From the NCBI RefSeq assembly GCF_019236175.1, contig NZ_JAFAJM010000006.1, positions 62,001 through 126,000 on the forward strand: a stretch of 64,000 nt of DNA, given 5' to 3'. Origin of the DNA: Chryseobacterium sp. Lineage in GTDB: Bacteria > Bacteroidota > Bacteroidia > Flavobacteriales > Weeksellaceae. Below are positions 33,857 to 45,878 of this stretch, piece by piece (within the stretch, counting starts at the first letter, position 1; the number at the start of each line of letters is the position of its first letter). Position numbers and translations under genes: made by a program. The notes under the pieces were generated by a model. That model did not search any database. It was not told where the DNA came from and saw nothing but the letters and a program-made list of their open reading frames with translations.

Positions 33857-36124
33857 ATGACTTTTGATATTGATATGATCAAAAAAGTGTACGAGCGTTA
33901 CCCGGAAAGAATTGCTGCGGCAAGACAAATTGTGGGAAAACCTCTTACCCTTTCAGAAAAAATCCTTTACACCCATCTTTGGGAAGGAAATGCTACACAG
34001 GAATATGAAAGAGGAAACTCTTATGTGGACTTTGCACCGGACAGAGTTGCGATGCAGGATGCCACAGCACAAATGGCACTTTTGCAGTTTATGCAGGCAG
34101 GAAAAGCTAAAGTAGCTGTTCCTTCAACCGCTCACGCAGACCACCTGATTCAGGCAAAAGTAGGTGCTGATAAAGATTTACAGGAAGGTATCAACAAAAA
34201 CTCAGAAGTATTCAACTTCTTAAGTTCTGTATGTGATAAATACGGAATCGGATTCTGGAAACCCGGAGCAGGTATCATTCACCAGGTTGTATTGGAAAAC
34301 TATGCTTTCCCTGGAGGAATGATGATTGGTACTGACTCGCACACGGTAAATGCCGGCGGACTAGGAATGGTCGCTATCGGTGTCGGAGGTGCTGATGCAG
34401 TAGATGTAATGGCCGGAATGGCCTGGGAACTTAAAATGCCTAAACTTATCGGGGTTAAATTAACCGGTAAAATGAGCGGATGGACTTCCGCTAAAGACGT
34501 AATCCTGAAAGTAGCAGGAATTCTTACCGTAAAAGGAGGTACAGGATGTATTGTAGAGTACTTTGGTGAAGGTGCGGAATCTCTTTCTGCAACAGGTAAA
34601 GGGACCATCTGTAACATGGGTGCTGAAATCGGAGCTACGACTTCAACTTTCGGATATGATGATTCAATGAGAAGATATTTATCTGCAACGGGAAGACAAG
34701 ATGTTGTGGACGCAGCTGATAGAATTGCAGAGCACTTAACAGGTGATGCTGAAGTCTATGCAAACCCTGAAAAATATTTCGATCAGTTAATCGAAATTAA
34801 TCTTTCTGAACTGGCTCCACACCTGAATGGACCCTTCACTCCTGACTTGGCAACTCCTGTTTCTGAATTCAGAGCTAAAGCTGAAGCTAACGGATGGCCT
34901 TTAGAAGTTGAATGGGCTCTTATCGGTTCTTGTACCAACTCTTCTTATGAAGATTTATCAAGAGCTGCTTCTATTGTAGAAGATGCGGTGTCTAAAGGAG
35001 TGAAACCTAAAGCCATTTTGGGAATCAATCCTGGTTCTGAGCAGGTGAAATTTACCGCAGAAAGAGACGGTTTCTTAAATTCTTTCAGAAAATTTGAAAA
35101 CGCCAGAATCTTTACCAATGCTTGCGGGCCATGTATCGGACAATGGGACAGAGAAGGTGCTGAAAAAGGAGAGAAAAATTCCATCATCCACTCTTTCAAC
35201 AGAAACTTTGCGAAAAGAGCTGATGGTAACCCAAATACCCACGCTTTCGTAGCTTCTCCGGAAATGGTAGCTGCAGTAGCTATCTCAGGCAGATTAGATT
35301 TCAACCCGATTACGGATACTTTAACAAACGAAGCCGGTGAGCAGGTAAAACTGGATGAACCTAAAGGTTTCGAACTTCCTGCAAAAGGATTTGCCGTAGA
35401 TGACAACGGATATCAGGCTCCATCAGCAGATGGTTCCAGTGTTGTTGTGAATGTAAGCCCTACTTCAGACAGACTTCAGTTGTTAGAAGAATTCCCGGCT
35501 TGGGACGGTAAAAATATTACCGGAGCTAAGGTATTGATCAAAGCTTTCGGAAAATGTACTACCGACCACATTTCCATGGCGGGACCTTGGTTGAAATACA
35601 GAGGTCACCTTGATAATATTTCAAACAATATGTTAATCGGAGCAGTAAATGCTTATAACATGGAAACCAACCATGTTAAAAATGAATTAACAGGTGAGTA
35701 CGGTGAAGTTCCTGCTGTACAAAGAGCTTATAAGGCTGCAGGAGTTCCAACCATCGTTGTAGGAGACCAAAACTATGGTGAAGGTTCTTCAAGAGAACAT
35801 GCTGCTATGGAGCCAAGACACCTTGGAGTAAAAGCTGTACTGGTAAAATCGTTCGCGAGAATTCACGAAACCAACCTTAAAAAACAAGGAATGTTAGGAA
35901 TCACTTTCGCCAATGAGGCTGATTATGATAAAATCCAGGAAGATGACACGGTTAACTTCTTAGACCTTGATCAGTTTGCTCCAGGAAAGCAACTGACCTT
36001 AGAATTCGTTCACAAAGACGGAACTAAAGACATTATCATGGCTAATCATACTTATAACGATCAGCAGATTGACTGGTTTAAGGCAGGCTCTGCGCTGAAC
36101 TTAATTAAACAACAGGAAAAATAA
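33857..36124 (+). CDS. Aconitate hydratase, mitochondrial type
   Basis: This second aconitase (755 aa) belongs to the mitochondrial/AcnA side of the family, with the swivelling domain at the C terminus. Fe-S ligands are C359 (GSCTNSS), C423 and C426 (NACGPCIGQ). The C-terminal domain carries the conserved [11 protein letters not shown] and SFARIHETN blocks with the active-site Ser and Arg. It is not a degenerate copy: all key residues are present. Two aconitases of different type in tandem suggest division of labour by growth condition or by oxidant sensitivity, as in E. coli AcnA/AcnB. Confidence 0.95.
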   Translation: MTFDIDMIKKVYERYPERIAAARQIVGKPLTLSEKILYTHLWEGNATQEYERGNSYVDFAPDRVAMQDATAQMALLQFMQAGKAKVAVPSTAHADHLIQAKVGADKDLQEGINKNSEVFNFLSSVCDKYGIGFWKPGAGIIHQVVLENYAFPGGMMIGTDSHTVNAGGLGMVAIGVGGADAVDVMAGMAWELKMPKLIGVKLTGKMSGWTSAKDVILKVAGILTVKGGTGCIVEYFGEGAESLSATGKGTICNMGAEIGATTSTFGYDDSMRRYLSATGRQDVVDAADRIAEHLTGDAEVYANPEKYFDQLIEINLSELAPHLNGPFTPDLATPVSEFRAKAEANGWPLEVEWALIGSCTNSSYEDLSRAASIVEDAVSKGVKPKAILGINPGSEQVKFTAERDGFLNSFRKFENARIFTNACGPCIGQWDREGAEKGEKNSIIHSFNRNFAKRADGNPNTHAFVASPEMVAAVAISGRLDFNPITDTLTNEAGEQVKLDEPKGFELPAKGFAVDDNGYQAPSADGSSVVVNVSPTSDRLQLLEEFPAWDGKNITGAKVLIKAFGKCTTDHISMAGPWLKYRGHLDNISNNMLIGAVNAYNMETNHVKNELTGEYGEVPAVQRAYKAAGVPTIVVGDQNYGEGSSREHAAMEPRHLGVKAVLVKSFARIHETNLKKQGMLGITFANEADYDKIQEDDTVNFLDLDQFAPGKQLTLEFVHKDGTKDIIMANHTYNDQQIDWFKAGSALNLIKQQEK

Positions 36125-36150
36125 AATTAATTGTTAGATCGATTAATAAA

Positions 36151-36184
36151 AAAAGGCGGCTTCTATCGGAAGTCGTCTTTTTTT
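36151..36184 (+). terminator. Terminator after the second aconitase gene
   Basis: GGCGGCTTC (36155-36163) pairs with GAAGTCGTC (36169-36177) including G-U pairs, flanked by A and T runs. Confidence 0.8.
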
Positions 36185-36209
36185 GATCAATATGGGAAAG
36201 CTATATAAT

Positions 36210-36245
36210 AATAAAGCCCCACAAATCTTATGAGGCTTTGTTTTC
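36210..36245 (-). terminator. Terminator of the hsp20 gene
   Basis: AAAGCCCC and GAGGCTTT (36213-36239) form a stem; on the minus strand it is followed by TTATTATTAT. It could also act on the plus strand. Confidence 0.65.
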
Positions 36246-36264
36246 TATTAATAAACTGGAATGA

Positions 36265-36735
36265 TTAGATAATATTTACTCTTTGCTCCGGTTTATTCTT
36301 TTCCGGATTTTTAGGTAAGACCACTGCTAAAACTCCATTTTCATATTTTGCTGAAACCTGATCATCAAAAACTCTATCCGTCAGCTGAAATCTACGTTCA
36401 AAAGAATCCGCATAAAATTCCTGATAAACAATTTTTGAATTTGGTATTTGATCTTCCTGAGTGTAAGAAATGATAAGAATCTGATCTTTTACGGAAACCG
36501 TGAAATGTTCTTTCTCTAAACCGGCAACATAAAGTTGTACCGTAAAATTATCCTCATTTTCGATAATATTGACAGGTTTATGCTGATTCATTTTCCGGTC
36601 AAACATTTCTTTTAGCGTTTGATTGCCTGCTATAAAATGTTCTTTAAACTTCTTTCCGAAAGCGCTTTTGTCAAAAGCTCCGCATTGTCCTTGTTTCCCG
36701 AATGGGTGGTGTGTATGATTGTGTTGTGTATACAT
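36265..36735 (-). CDS. Hsp20/alpha-crystallin family small heat-shock protein
   Basis: The 156-aa protein has an alpha-crystallin domain at about 53-143 (VNIIENEDNFTVQLYVAGLE, then the conserved ENGVLAVVLPK) and a short tail. This family holds unfolding proteins in the cytoplasm without ATP. The N-terminal 50 residues are unusual: a His-rich start (YTQHNHTHHPFGKQGQCG) followed by aromatic residues. It follows a 95-aa membrane-protein gene by 36 bp and is probably cotranscribed with it. Confidence 0.9.
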   Translation of the reverse strand: MYTQHNHTHHPFGKQGQCGAFDKSAFGKKFKEHFIAGNQTLKEMFDRKMNQHKPVNIIENEDNFTVQLYVAGLEKEHFTVSVKDQILIISYTQEDQIPNSKIVYQEFYADSFERRFQLTDRVFDDQVSAKYENGVLAVVLPKNPEKNKPEQRVNII

Positions 36736-36771
36736 GATCTAATTATTTGATAGGTGTTATATAATGATTGT

Positions 36772-37059
36772 TTATTGGATTGGAATAATGGCTAGGTTTT
36801 CTTTAACCACGGGTGAAAATGTTTTTTCCTGTTGTGAATATTTGTTGTGATAAGGAAGAAATTCTATCATATCCTTCCCATATCTCATTTGTTTTTCCCG
36901 TTTTTTACCGATCATCTTTGCAACAAATGTTCCGATCCCGGCTAATACAAGCCCTGCCAGCAATAGTTTGAAAATGATGGATAAGATCAATACTGCTGCT
37001 CCTGCCAATACCGTTAATCCTAATAATCTCGGCAGAATAAATTTTATTTTGTTATTCAT
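36772..37059 (-). CDS. Small membrane protein of unknown function upstream of hsp20
   Basis: The 95-aa product has two closely spaced hydrophobic segments (about 8-26 and 30-48; LLGLTVLAGAAVLILSIIF and LLLAGLVLAGIGTFVAKMI) and a basic cytoplasmic tail. I do not recognise a family. Linkage to the Hsp20 gene suggests a stress-related membrane role, which is inference from position only. Confidence 0.65.
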   Translation of the reverse strand: MNNKIKFILPRLLGLTVLAGAAVLILSIIFKLLLAGLVLAGIGTFVAKMIGKKREKQMRYGKDMIEFLPYHNKYSQQEKTFSPVVKENLAIIPIQ

Positions 37060-37293
37060 TTTGTTTGATATTACATATTATTTCTTTTGATGTAAGACAA
37101 AGCAGATCCGGATTTACTTTTTAATTATCAATTGTTTATATGTTTAATTGCTTACATAGTACAAGACGGCAACTCAATTAATTTTACTTTAATATTTTTC
37201 ATTTTATATTTAATTAAAATTATTTTCCGCCCTTCCAACTTCGATTGTTTCGGGGTTTTTATAATAAAAAATCAAGTCAATATTTACCTAAGT

Positions 37294-37321
37294 TGTAACA
37301 AAAATTATTTTTTGGCGTCTA
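37294..37321 (+). promoter_or_regulatory. ECF-sigma-type promoter of the outer-membrane barrel gene
   Basis: TGTAAC (37294-37299), 16 nt, then CGTCTA (37316-37321) has the layout of ECF promoters (an AAC-containing -35 and a CGTC-type -10 at 16 nt). It differs from the housekeeping TAnnTTTG promoters seen elsewhere here. The expected RNA start lies about 16 nt before the ATG at 37344. Confidence 0.55.
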
Positions 37322-37343
37322 ACCGAGTAGTAGTAAAAAGCTT

Positions 37344-39569
37344 ATGAAAAAAACTATACTCACTTTATCGTTTTTAAGTTCTGTGTTTATTTTTTCACAG
37401 GAAAAAAGCAATAATCAACCAAAAGAAAAACAAATTGACGGCGTTGTCATTACCAAAACTAAAAAAGCCGTTGAACAAAAAGCCGACCGTACTATTTTTG
37501 ACTTTTCGGAACAGCCTCAACTGAACAACGGGAATGTTCTGGAAGGGATAAAAAAACTTCCGGGACTTGTCGCAACAGACATTGCGGGAATGATGTATCA
37601 GGGAAAAATGCTGGATGTTTATCTTAACGGAAGACCGTTAAACATTACTTCTAATGACCTCAACTCTTTTTTGGAAGGAATGCCTGCCAATTCAGTAGAA
37701 AGAATTGAAGTTATCACACAACCCGGAGCGGAATTTCCGGCCACTTCCGGAGGTGCTATTATGAATATCATTACGAATAAAAATGCCAATAAATACCTGA
37801 CGGCAACCTATTCCGGAAATTATACGTTTACCAACTACGACAAATACAGAAACAGGGTAAGCAACTCACTGAACCTCAATGCCAGAAACAAATTTTTCGG
37901 GTGGCAGCTGAACGTGGGCCAAAATTACCGTGAAAGCATGCTCAATACCCAACAGGACCAGCTTTTATATTCAAATACAGACAGGTATGCACGAGGATAT
38001 TTTGCGAAATCCGGAATCACTTTTGAACTCGGACAGGACAGATTATTACTGAATTACGATATCTATCACAACAATAATGACAACTCAACCCAAAGTAACG
38101 GTTCTGCGATAGAAAAAGTTCTTGATAACACAAAACCTGACGGATATTATTACAGAGACTATAATTTTAATTCTGCGGACAATGCCAACACCCGTACTTT
38201 GAGACAGGAAGCTGTTGTAACCTATCAGAAGCGATTCAGTGATAAGTCTCAAAAACTGGATTTCCAGTTTGGATACACAAAATCCACCAGCAAGTTTGCT
38301 CAGAACAACCTGCTTTTAGATAAGATGTATCCCCCTTCCACAGACCATAATTTTTCAACATTGGGAAATGTACTCAATAACAATTCCGATATGAGAATAG
38401 CCAACCTCAAAGTGGATTACGCCCAGCCCATCAAGCTTCTTGACGGAGGGAAAGTAAGCGCCGGAGGATTATATGAAAGACAGGACTATGATACGGACAG
38501 TTTCGGAATTACCAACCTGGAGTATCACAGACAGACTGCATCCACTTATCTGGAGTTCCAGGCAAAGCTCAAAAAATTTGATTTTACACTAGGAGCAAGA
38601 GCCGAAAACTATGATATTTACGGAATTACCCGATATATCAAAGATAAACAGCTCGTTCAGGATAATTTAACACCATTTAATAAGTTTAAATTATTTCCGA
38701 ATGCAAGTATCCAGTATAATATGATGAAACAGGTCTATGTAGCGGCTAATTATAATAAAAAAATCAGCCTGCCAAGTATTTCAGCATTAAACCCGAATAA
38801 CACAACATTCGGCGGACCTAATACACAGATTACCGGTAACCCGAACCTTCAGCCTACAATCTTTGATAACTATGAGCTGAAAATTTCTGCTTTCGATTAT
38901 GCCTTTATCGGATACAGCGTAAGCTCGGCAAGCAATCAGGTGGCACAGATCATCAGAAAAGACGGCAAAAATCTTTATAACCAGCAGATCAATATCTCCA
39001 GTATGAGGATTCACAATTTCAATGTGGGACTTCCTATTCCGTTTATGATCTTCAGCAAGCCGATGAGCGAAATCATGAAGTTTGATTTCAACCCTGATAA
39101 AATCAACTTTATGTATCTCTATGCAGGATATCAGAAACACGATATTGACAACCTCAACAACAGAGGGTTCTGGATCTTTAATGTAATGACCCAGATTATT
39201 CTTCCAAAGGAAATCAATATGAATGTAAATTACAGCTACCTAACACCCAAAGGAGGATATTTTTACTTTACAGCAGATAAGCCATTCAACAACTCCCTCA
39301 ATATTACACTGACTAAGAAGTTTATGGATAAACGTCTGACGGTTTCCGTATTTGCCAATGACATTTTCAACAGTCAGGTGATGCAGGCTTATTCCAACCC
39401 ACCTGAGGGAGAAAGGGTCCTGATAAGAACCAAATATGACTCCAGGAATTTCGGTATTTCCATCAACTATAAAATTCCTACCAGAAATAAACTGGCCAAG
39501 GAGGATCCAAATATTCTGAACAGCACTAAAAAAGAAGATAATGGCGGAGTAATGCAGCAGGGACAGTAA
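37344..39569 (+). CDS. Outer-membrane beta-barrel receptor (TonB-type plug, OMP_b-brl_3 family)
   Basis: The 741-aa product has a signal peptide (1-18, ending FIFSQ), a plug domain at about 45-150 (VLEGIKKLPGLVATDIAGMM, VYLNGRPL, and SVERIEVITQPGAEFPATSG, then GGAIMNIIT), and a long barrel. Unlike many relatives it has no N-terminal carboxypeptidase-like domain. The ligand is unknown. An ECF-type promoter sits directly upstream, suggesting induction by an alternative sigma factor encoded elsewhere, possibly the one at 12.7-13.3 kb. Confidence 0.88.
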   Translation: MKKTILTLSFLSSVFIFSQEKSNNQPKEKQIDGVVITKTKKAVEQKADRTIFDFSEQPQLNNGNVLEGIKKLPGLVATDIAGMMYQGKMLDVYLNGRPLNITSNDLNSFLEGMPANSVERIEVITQPGAEFPATSGGAIMNIITNKNANKYLTATYSGNYTFTNYDKYRNRVSNSLNLNARNKFFGWQLNVGQNYRESMLNTQQDQLLYSNTDRYARGYFAKSGITFELGQDRLLLNYDIYHNNNDNSTQSNGSAIEKVLDNTKPDGYYYRDYNFNSADNANTRTLRQEAVVTYQKRFSDKSQKLDFQFGYTKSTSKFAQNNLLLDKMYPPSTDHNFSTLGNVLNNNSDMRIANLKVDYAQPIKLLDGGKVSAGGLYERQDYDTDSFGITNLEYHRQTASTYLEFQAKLKKFDFTLGARAENYDIYGITRYIKDKQLVQDNLTPFNKFKLFPNASIQYNMMKQVYVAANYNKKISLPSISALNPNNTTFGGPNTQITGNPNLQPTIFDNYELKISAFDYAFIGYSVSSASNQVAQIIRKDGKNLYNQQINISSMRIHNFNVGLPIPFMIFSKPMSEIMKFDFNPDKINFMYLYAGYQKHDIDNLNNRGFWIFNVMTQIILPKEINMNVNYSYLTPKGGYFYFTADKPFNNSLNITLTKKFMDKRLTVSVFANDIFNSQVMQAYSNPPEGERVLIRTKYDSRNFGISINYKIPTRNKLAKEDPNILNSTKKEDNGGVMQQGQ

Positions 39570-39584
39570 TTTTGTACATCATAC

Positions 39585-39616
39585 AAAAGGCGGTAAAGAA
39601 ATTACCGCCTTTTTTA
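39585..39616. terminator. Bidirectional terminator between the barrel gene and thiF
   Basis: AAAAGGCGGTAA and TTACCGCCTTTT form a perfect stem, with T on both outgoing sides, serving the two convergent genes. Confidence 0.9.
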
Positions 39617-39654
39617 TTAGCAATACCAGGTTTTGGCTGAATAGAAAAACCTGG

Positions 39655-40362
39655 CTAAAAATCCAATGTCTGAAATCTCCATTCTAAAGCATCCATCAGG
39701 GTAAGCTGATTTACGTTAACAGACAATCCGACAATAAGTTTCAGCGCCTGAAGTGCCATCATACTTCCAATGATTCCCGGCAAAGCACCTAATACCCCCA
39801 GACTGTCACAATCGGGCATCTCTTCAACAGGAGGCTCGGGAAACAGATCTCTGAGATTTTTACTTCCGTCATGATTAAATACAGCAACTTGTCCTGAGAA
39901 TCCCAGAATACTTCCATAGACCAACGCTTTTCCCAATTTAACACAGGTATCATTCATCAGGTACCTTGTTGTAAAATTATCAGATCCATCCACCACAATA
40001 TCATATTGAGAAATGATCTCCACGGCATTGGAACCATCTATTTTCTGACCAATTCCTATAAAATGAATCTGATGATTGAGCTGCTCCACAAACTGTTCTG
40101 CACTTTCTATCTTTAATTTCCCAATCCCGGTTTCAGTATGGATGATCTGCCGGTTTAAGTTATGGAGCTCCACATGGTCAAAATCCATAACAGCCAGCGT
40201 TCCCACACCAGCCGCCGCCAGGTACTGGATAACAGGACTTCCAAGTCCTCCGGCCCCAATGACAAGGACCTTTGCAGCTATAATTTTTTTTTGTCCCTCC
40301 AGACCGATTTCATTTATAAATATCTGACGGCTGTATCTTTTAAAAGTATCTTCGTTTTTCAT
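39655..40362 (-). CDS. thiF: ThiF/MoeB/HesA family adenylyltransferase
   Basis: The enzyme adenylates the C-terminal Gly-Gly of ThiS, a step in thiazole sulfur transfer. The ATP-binding motif GAGGLGS (36-42), D60 in VMDFDHVELHNLNRQ, and candidate sulfur-relay C185 (MPDCDSLGVLG) are present. The structural CxxC zinc knuckle of E. coli ThiF/MoeB is missing: that position reads NLRD, and there is no second Cys pair near the C terminus. At 235 aa there is no rhodanese domain. It is the last gene of the thi operon. Confidence 0.92.
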   Translation of the reverse strand: MKNEDTFKRYSRQIFINEIGLEGQKKIIAAKVLVIGAGGLGSPVIQYLAAAGVGTLAVMDFDHVELHNLNRQIIHTETGIGKLKIESAEQFVEQLNHQIHFIGIGQKIDGSNAVEIISQYDIVVDGSDNFTTRYLMNDTCVKLGKALVYGSILGFSGQVAVFNHDGSKNLRDLFPEPPVEEMPDCDSLGVLGALPGIIGSMMALQALKLIVGLSVNVNQLTLMDALEWRFQTLDF

Positions 40363-40376
40363 TCCAAATGGCTTTA

Positions 40377-41495
40377 TTAAACTCCGCTGTATACGGAATC
40401 CCAGTCTTTCATGACAGGATCATAACCTGCTTTTTTGATCACAGCTCTGATTTGCTCCATGCTACGTTCATCACTGGTTTCAAATTGTTCCAGAGATTCT
40501 TTATCAACAGCATATCCGCCGGGATTTGTTTTGGAACCGGCACTCATTGCTGTAGCCCCAAGGGTCACAATATTATTTCTGAAAACTTCATTTTCCCTTG
40601 TAGAAATTGAAATTTCCAGATCTTCATTCCAGATTCTGTACGCGCAGATCAACTGTAATAAATCTTTATCTTCCATAATAAAATTAGGTTCAATAATACC
40701 TTCCGCCGGCCTCAACCTTGGAAAGGAAACGGAGAATTTGCTCTTCCAGTACTGTTTTTGAAGATAATCGATATGGAGAGCATTGAAAAAGCTGTCAATA
40801 CGCCAGTCTTCAAGTCCCAGTAAAACGCCGAGACCTATTTTATGAATCCCTGCCCTTCCTATTCTGTCCGGAGTATCTAATCTAAAATGAAAATTAGATT
40901 TCTTTCCTTTCGGGTGATATTCTTTATAAACCTCTTCATGATAAGTTTCCTGGTACACCAAAACCGAATGAACTCCTTCTTCGTGAAGAAGCTGATATTC
41001 ACCTTCCAGTAAAGGCTGTACCTCTATGGAGATATTGGCAAAATAAGGTTTTAATTTACGGACAGCATTCTGAAAATAAGGTACCCCTACAATTTTATTC
41101 GCTTCTCCGCTGACCAGCAGTACATGACTAATGTCCATAGATTTCAGGACGGAGGCTTCTATCATCAGTTCCGTATCGGAAAGTGTTTTCCTTTTCAGCT
41201 GATTATCAAGACTGAAACCGCAGTAAGTACATATATTCTGACATTCATTACTGAGATACAACGGAGCATAAAGCTGAATGGTTTTTCCGAATCTCTTTTG
41301 AGTTAAAGCCCGGGTCATCCCTGCCATCTTTTCCAGTTCCTGAGCTGCCGCCGGAGAAAGCAGATTGAGAAAGTCATCCAGTGTTTTATTTTTCTTCTGA
41401 AGACTCGTCTGAACATCGGACAGGCTTACCTGATCCAGTTTCTTCTTTACTTCTTTCCACTGATATTTTTCAAAAACATCTTTAAAACTTCTCAT
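40377..41495 (-). CDS. thiH: 2-iminoacetate synthase (radical SAM tyrosine lyase)
   Basis: The enzyme cleaves tyrosine to dehydroglycine and p-cresol to supply the thiazole ring. The 372-aa length is normal. The radical SAM cluster motif is C85-x3-C89-x2-C92 in CQNICTYCGF. Having ThiH and not the oxygen-dependent glycine oxidase ThiO means the thiazole branch uses an oxygen-sensitive enzyme. The gene is 14 bp upstream of thiF and 9 bp after thiG. Confidence 0.96.
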   Translation of the reverse strand: MRSFKDVFEKYQWKEVKKKLDQVSLSDVQTSLQKKNKTLDDFLNLLSPAAAQELEKMAGMTRALTQKRFGKTIQLYAPLYLSNECQNICTYCGFSLDNQLKRKTLSDTELMIEASVLKSMDISHVLLVSGEANKIVGVPYFQNAVRKLKPYFANISIEVQPLLEGEYQLLHEEGVHSVLVYQETYHEEVYKEYHPKGKKSNFHFRLDTPDRIGRAGIHKIGLGVLLGLEDWRIDSFFNALHIDYLQKQYWKSKFSVSFPRLRPAEGIIEPNFIMEDKDLLQLICAYRIWNEDLEISISTRENEVFRNNIVTLGATAMSAGSKTNPGGYAVDKESLEQFETSDERSMEQIRAVIKKAGYDPVMKDWDSVYSGV

Positions 41496-41504
41496 GATTC
41501 TGAT

Positions 41505-42281
41505 TTATTCAAATAAAAACGAAGTAAGCGGACTTGATGCTTCTGCATGATGAGCTATTGCACTTAACCCTGATTCAAAGGCCCGTCTTCCGGCAATAAC
41601 ACCTTCTTTAAAGGCTACAGCCATATTCACCGGATTTCCTGCTACAGCAATGGCAGTATTAACAAGTACTGCATCTGCTCCCAGTTCCATAGCTTTTGCC
41701 GCATCTGAAGGCGCTCCTATTCCTGCATCTACGACAACGGGAACATTAGTCTGGCTGATAATAATTTCCAGGAAATCCTGGGTTCTGAGGCCTTTGTTGG
41801 TTCCGATAGGGGCTCCTAAAGGCATTACGACGGCTGTTCCTGCGTCTTCAAGCCGTTTACACAAAACCGGATCAGCATGAATATAAGGCATTACTATAAA
41901 GCCCAGCTTTGCCAGTTCTTCAGTAGCATACAATGTTTCAATGGGATCAGGTAGTAAATATTTCGGATCCGGATGGATTTCGAGCTTCACCCAGTTTGTT
42001 TCCAGAGCTTCTCTTGCCAGTTGTGCAGCTAATACCGCTTCTTTCGCCGTTCTTGCTCCGGATGTATTGGGAAGAAGATGAACGCTGGTTTCTCTTAATG
42101 AATCCAGCAATCCTTCTTCATGAGCCTGAGCATCAATTCTTTTCAGCGCCATTGTTACCATATCTGTTTCTGAAGCGATTACAGATGCTGCCATATCCTG
42201 AAGACTCCCGAATTTCCCCGTTCCTAAAAACAATCTCGATTCAAAAGTTCTGCCTGCTATTACTAATTTTTGATTATCCAT
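41505..42281 (-). CDS. thiG: Thiazole synthase
   Basis: The 258-aa TIM-barrel enzyme joins deoxyxylulose phosphate, ThiS-thiocarboxylate and dehydroglycine. The Schiff-base lysine is K99 in [10 protein letters not shown], followed by [24 protein letters not shown] and [12 protein letters not shown] are the phosphate-binding segments. It is standard in every respect and lies in the middle of the thi operon. Confidence 0.97.
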   Translation of the reverse strand: MDNQKLVIAGRTFESRLFLGTGKFGSLQDMAASVIASETDMVTMALKRIDAQAHEEGLLDSLRETSVHLLPNTSGARTAKEAVLAAQLAREALETNWVKLEIHPDPKYLLPDPIETLYATEELAKLGFIVMPYIHADPVLCKRLEDAGTAVVMPLGAPIGTNKGLRTQDFLEIIISQTNVPVVVDAGIGAPSDAAKAMELGADAVLVNTAIAVAGNPVNMAVAFKEGVIAGRRAFESGLSAIAHHAEASSPLTSFLFE

Positions 42282-42347
42282 ATCTAAATATTTTTTTAAC
42301 CCTTCATTTTCTTATTCGTTGATGATCCTAACATTTTTAATACCGTT

Positions 42348-42962
42348 TCAGATCATTGCATTTTTAAATTCATGAATGACGGTGGGTTGCTTTGTAATTT
42401 CTCCCGACACCGAAACTCCATAAATTCCGATTTGCCGTAACGTTAAAATATCTTCAACCGTCACGCTGCCAATAGCAAATATCTTTGGGACCGGCAGTGA
42501 TTTTCCTCTGAGACTTTCTATAATTGCCCGATATCCGTCAAAACCCAGAACAGGGCTCAGTTTTTCCTTTGTTGATGTAAATCTCAAAGGCCCTAGACCA
42601 ATATAATCACAGGATTCATCCAATCTCTGAAGAACATGCGTCAAAGTATTGGCCGTTCCTCCTATGATCTTATGATCTCCCAAAATTGATCTTGCTTCTT
42701 TCACAGACTGATCATCCAGCCCTAAATGAACTCCGTCTGCATCAATTTCTTTAGCCAGGTACACATGATCATTGATGATAGATATGGCCTGATATGAAGA
42801 ACATAATCGCTTAGAAATCTCACACAGGGATATTAATTCTTTTTCCGGAGCATTTTTCCAGCGAATTTGCACCCATTGTATCCCATGATCCAGAGCTTTA
42901 CGGATATTCAGTTCCTGTTCTTTTTTTGTATTTCCCTGGGATATGTATTGTAATTTTTCCAT
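42348..42962 (-). CDS. thiE: Thiamine-phosphate synthase
   Basis: The 204-aa TIM-barrel enzyme couples HMP pyrophosphate with thiazole phosphate to give thiamine phosphate. Conserved blocks are VQIRWKN (diphosphate-binding), IINDHVYLA with DGVHLGLDDQ, and GLGPLRFTSTKEK. Of the two ThiE-like products in the operon this has the better synthase signature, so I assign thiE here. Confidence 0.93.
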   Translation of the reverse strand: MEKLQYISQGNTKKEQELNIRKALDHGIQWVQIRWKNAPEKELISLCEISKRLCSSYQAISIINDHVYLAKEIDADGVHLGLDDQSVKEARSILGDHKIIGGTANTLTHVLQRLDESCDYIGLGPLRFTSTKEKLSPVLGFDGYRAIIESLRGKSLPVPKIFAIGSVTVEDILTLRQIGIYGVSVSGEITKQPTVIHEFKNAMI

Positions 42963-42974
42963 AGATATAAATAG

Positions 42975-45388
<2,414 letters not shown>

Positions 45389-45595
45389 TTATCCGCCCTG
45401 AGTAGCGGTGATGATTAAAACTGAATCCTTGTTGTTAAGGAGTGTTTCCGCCCAGGCTGACAGCGGAATAATGCGATTGTTGAGAGCTACGGCAATACCT
45501 TTCTTTTTTCCGGGTAATTCCATAGCCAGTAGTGCCTCCAGATTTTCAGGAAGTACATCAAATGTTTTTCGGGTGTGGTTAATTATAAGCTCCAT
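45389..45595 (-). CDS. thiS: Sulfur carrier protein ThiS
   Basis: The 68-aa ubiquitin-like protein ends TATQGG; the terminal Gly-Gly is the site of adenylation by ThiF and of thiocarboxylate formation. It is the first gene of the thi operon, 68 bp after the TPP aptamer. Confidence 0.95.
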   Translation of the reverse strand: MELIINHTRKTFDVLPENLEALLAMELPGKKKGIAVALNNRIIPLSAWAETLLNNKDSVLIITATQGG

Positions 45596-45663
45596 TCCTA
45601 ATAATTTAAATACACTTTAGGAATGGCTGTTATTGTACAATAGAATGTACAGCAAAAGTCATC

Positions 45664-45746
45664 TACTTTTCCCTACGCTGGTATAATCCAGATCAGGTTC
45701 AAAGGGTAAAGTCTCAGTCTGTTGTTTCACAGACACCCCTAAAGTA
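45664..45746 (-). promoter_or_regulatory. TPP riboswitch of the thi operon
   Basis: On the minus strand P1 is TACTTT (45746-45741) with AAAGTA (45669-45664). Between them lie GGGGTGTC, a hairpin, GACTGAGA, TTTACCC, TTTGAACCTGATCTGG, ATTATACCAGCGTAGGGA. All TPP-aptamer blocks (RF00059) are present. It controls thiS through thiF. Confidence 0.95.
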
Positions 45747-45751
45747 TGGGC

Positions 45752-45781
45752 CGAAGTTAGGTATTTTTTCAGAACAGGCAA
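45752..45781 (-). promoter_or_regulatory. thi operon promoter
   Basis: On the minus strand TTG (45781-45779), 19 nt, then TAACTTCG (45759-45752), one mismatch from TAnnTTTG. The RNA would start at about 45745, exactly at the riboswitch, which supports the call. Confidence 0.6.
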
Positions 45782-45802
45782 AATCAAATATTGGATTAAA
45801 AC

Positions 45803-45829
45803 AAAAAACCACCTCATGATAGAGATGGT
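45803..45829 (-). terminator. Terminator after the pseudouridine synthase gene
   Basis: On the minus strand ACCATCTC (45829-45822) pairs with GAGGTGGT (45815-45808) across 6 nt, followed by T. Confidence 0.8.
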
Positions 45830-45878
45830 CTGTTTTATTTTTTTTGATATACTGTGTTGAAATAGTTAATGTTTTCGT

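Noticed and set aside
34300..35406. Minus-strand frames inside the second aconitase gene
   Set aside because: Shadows of a gene with complete catalytic residues on the plus strand; no promoter or domain.
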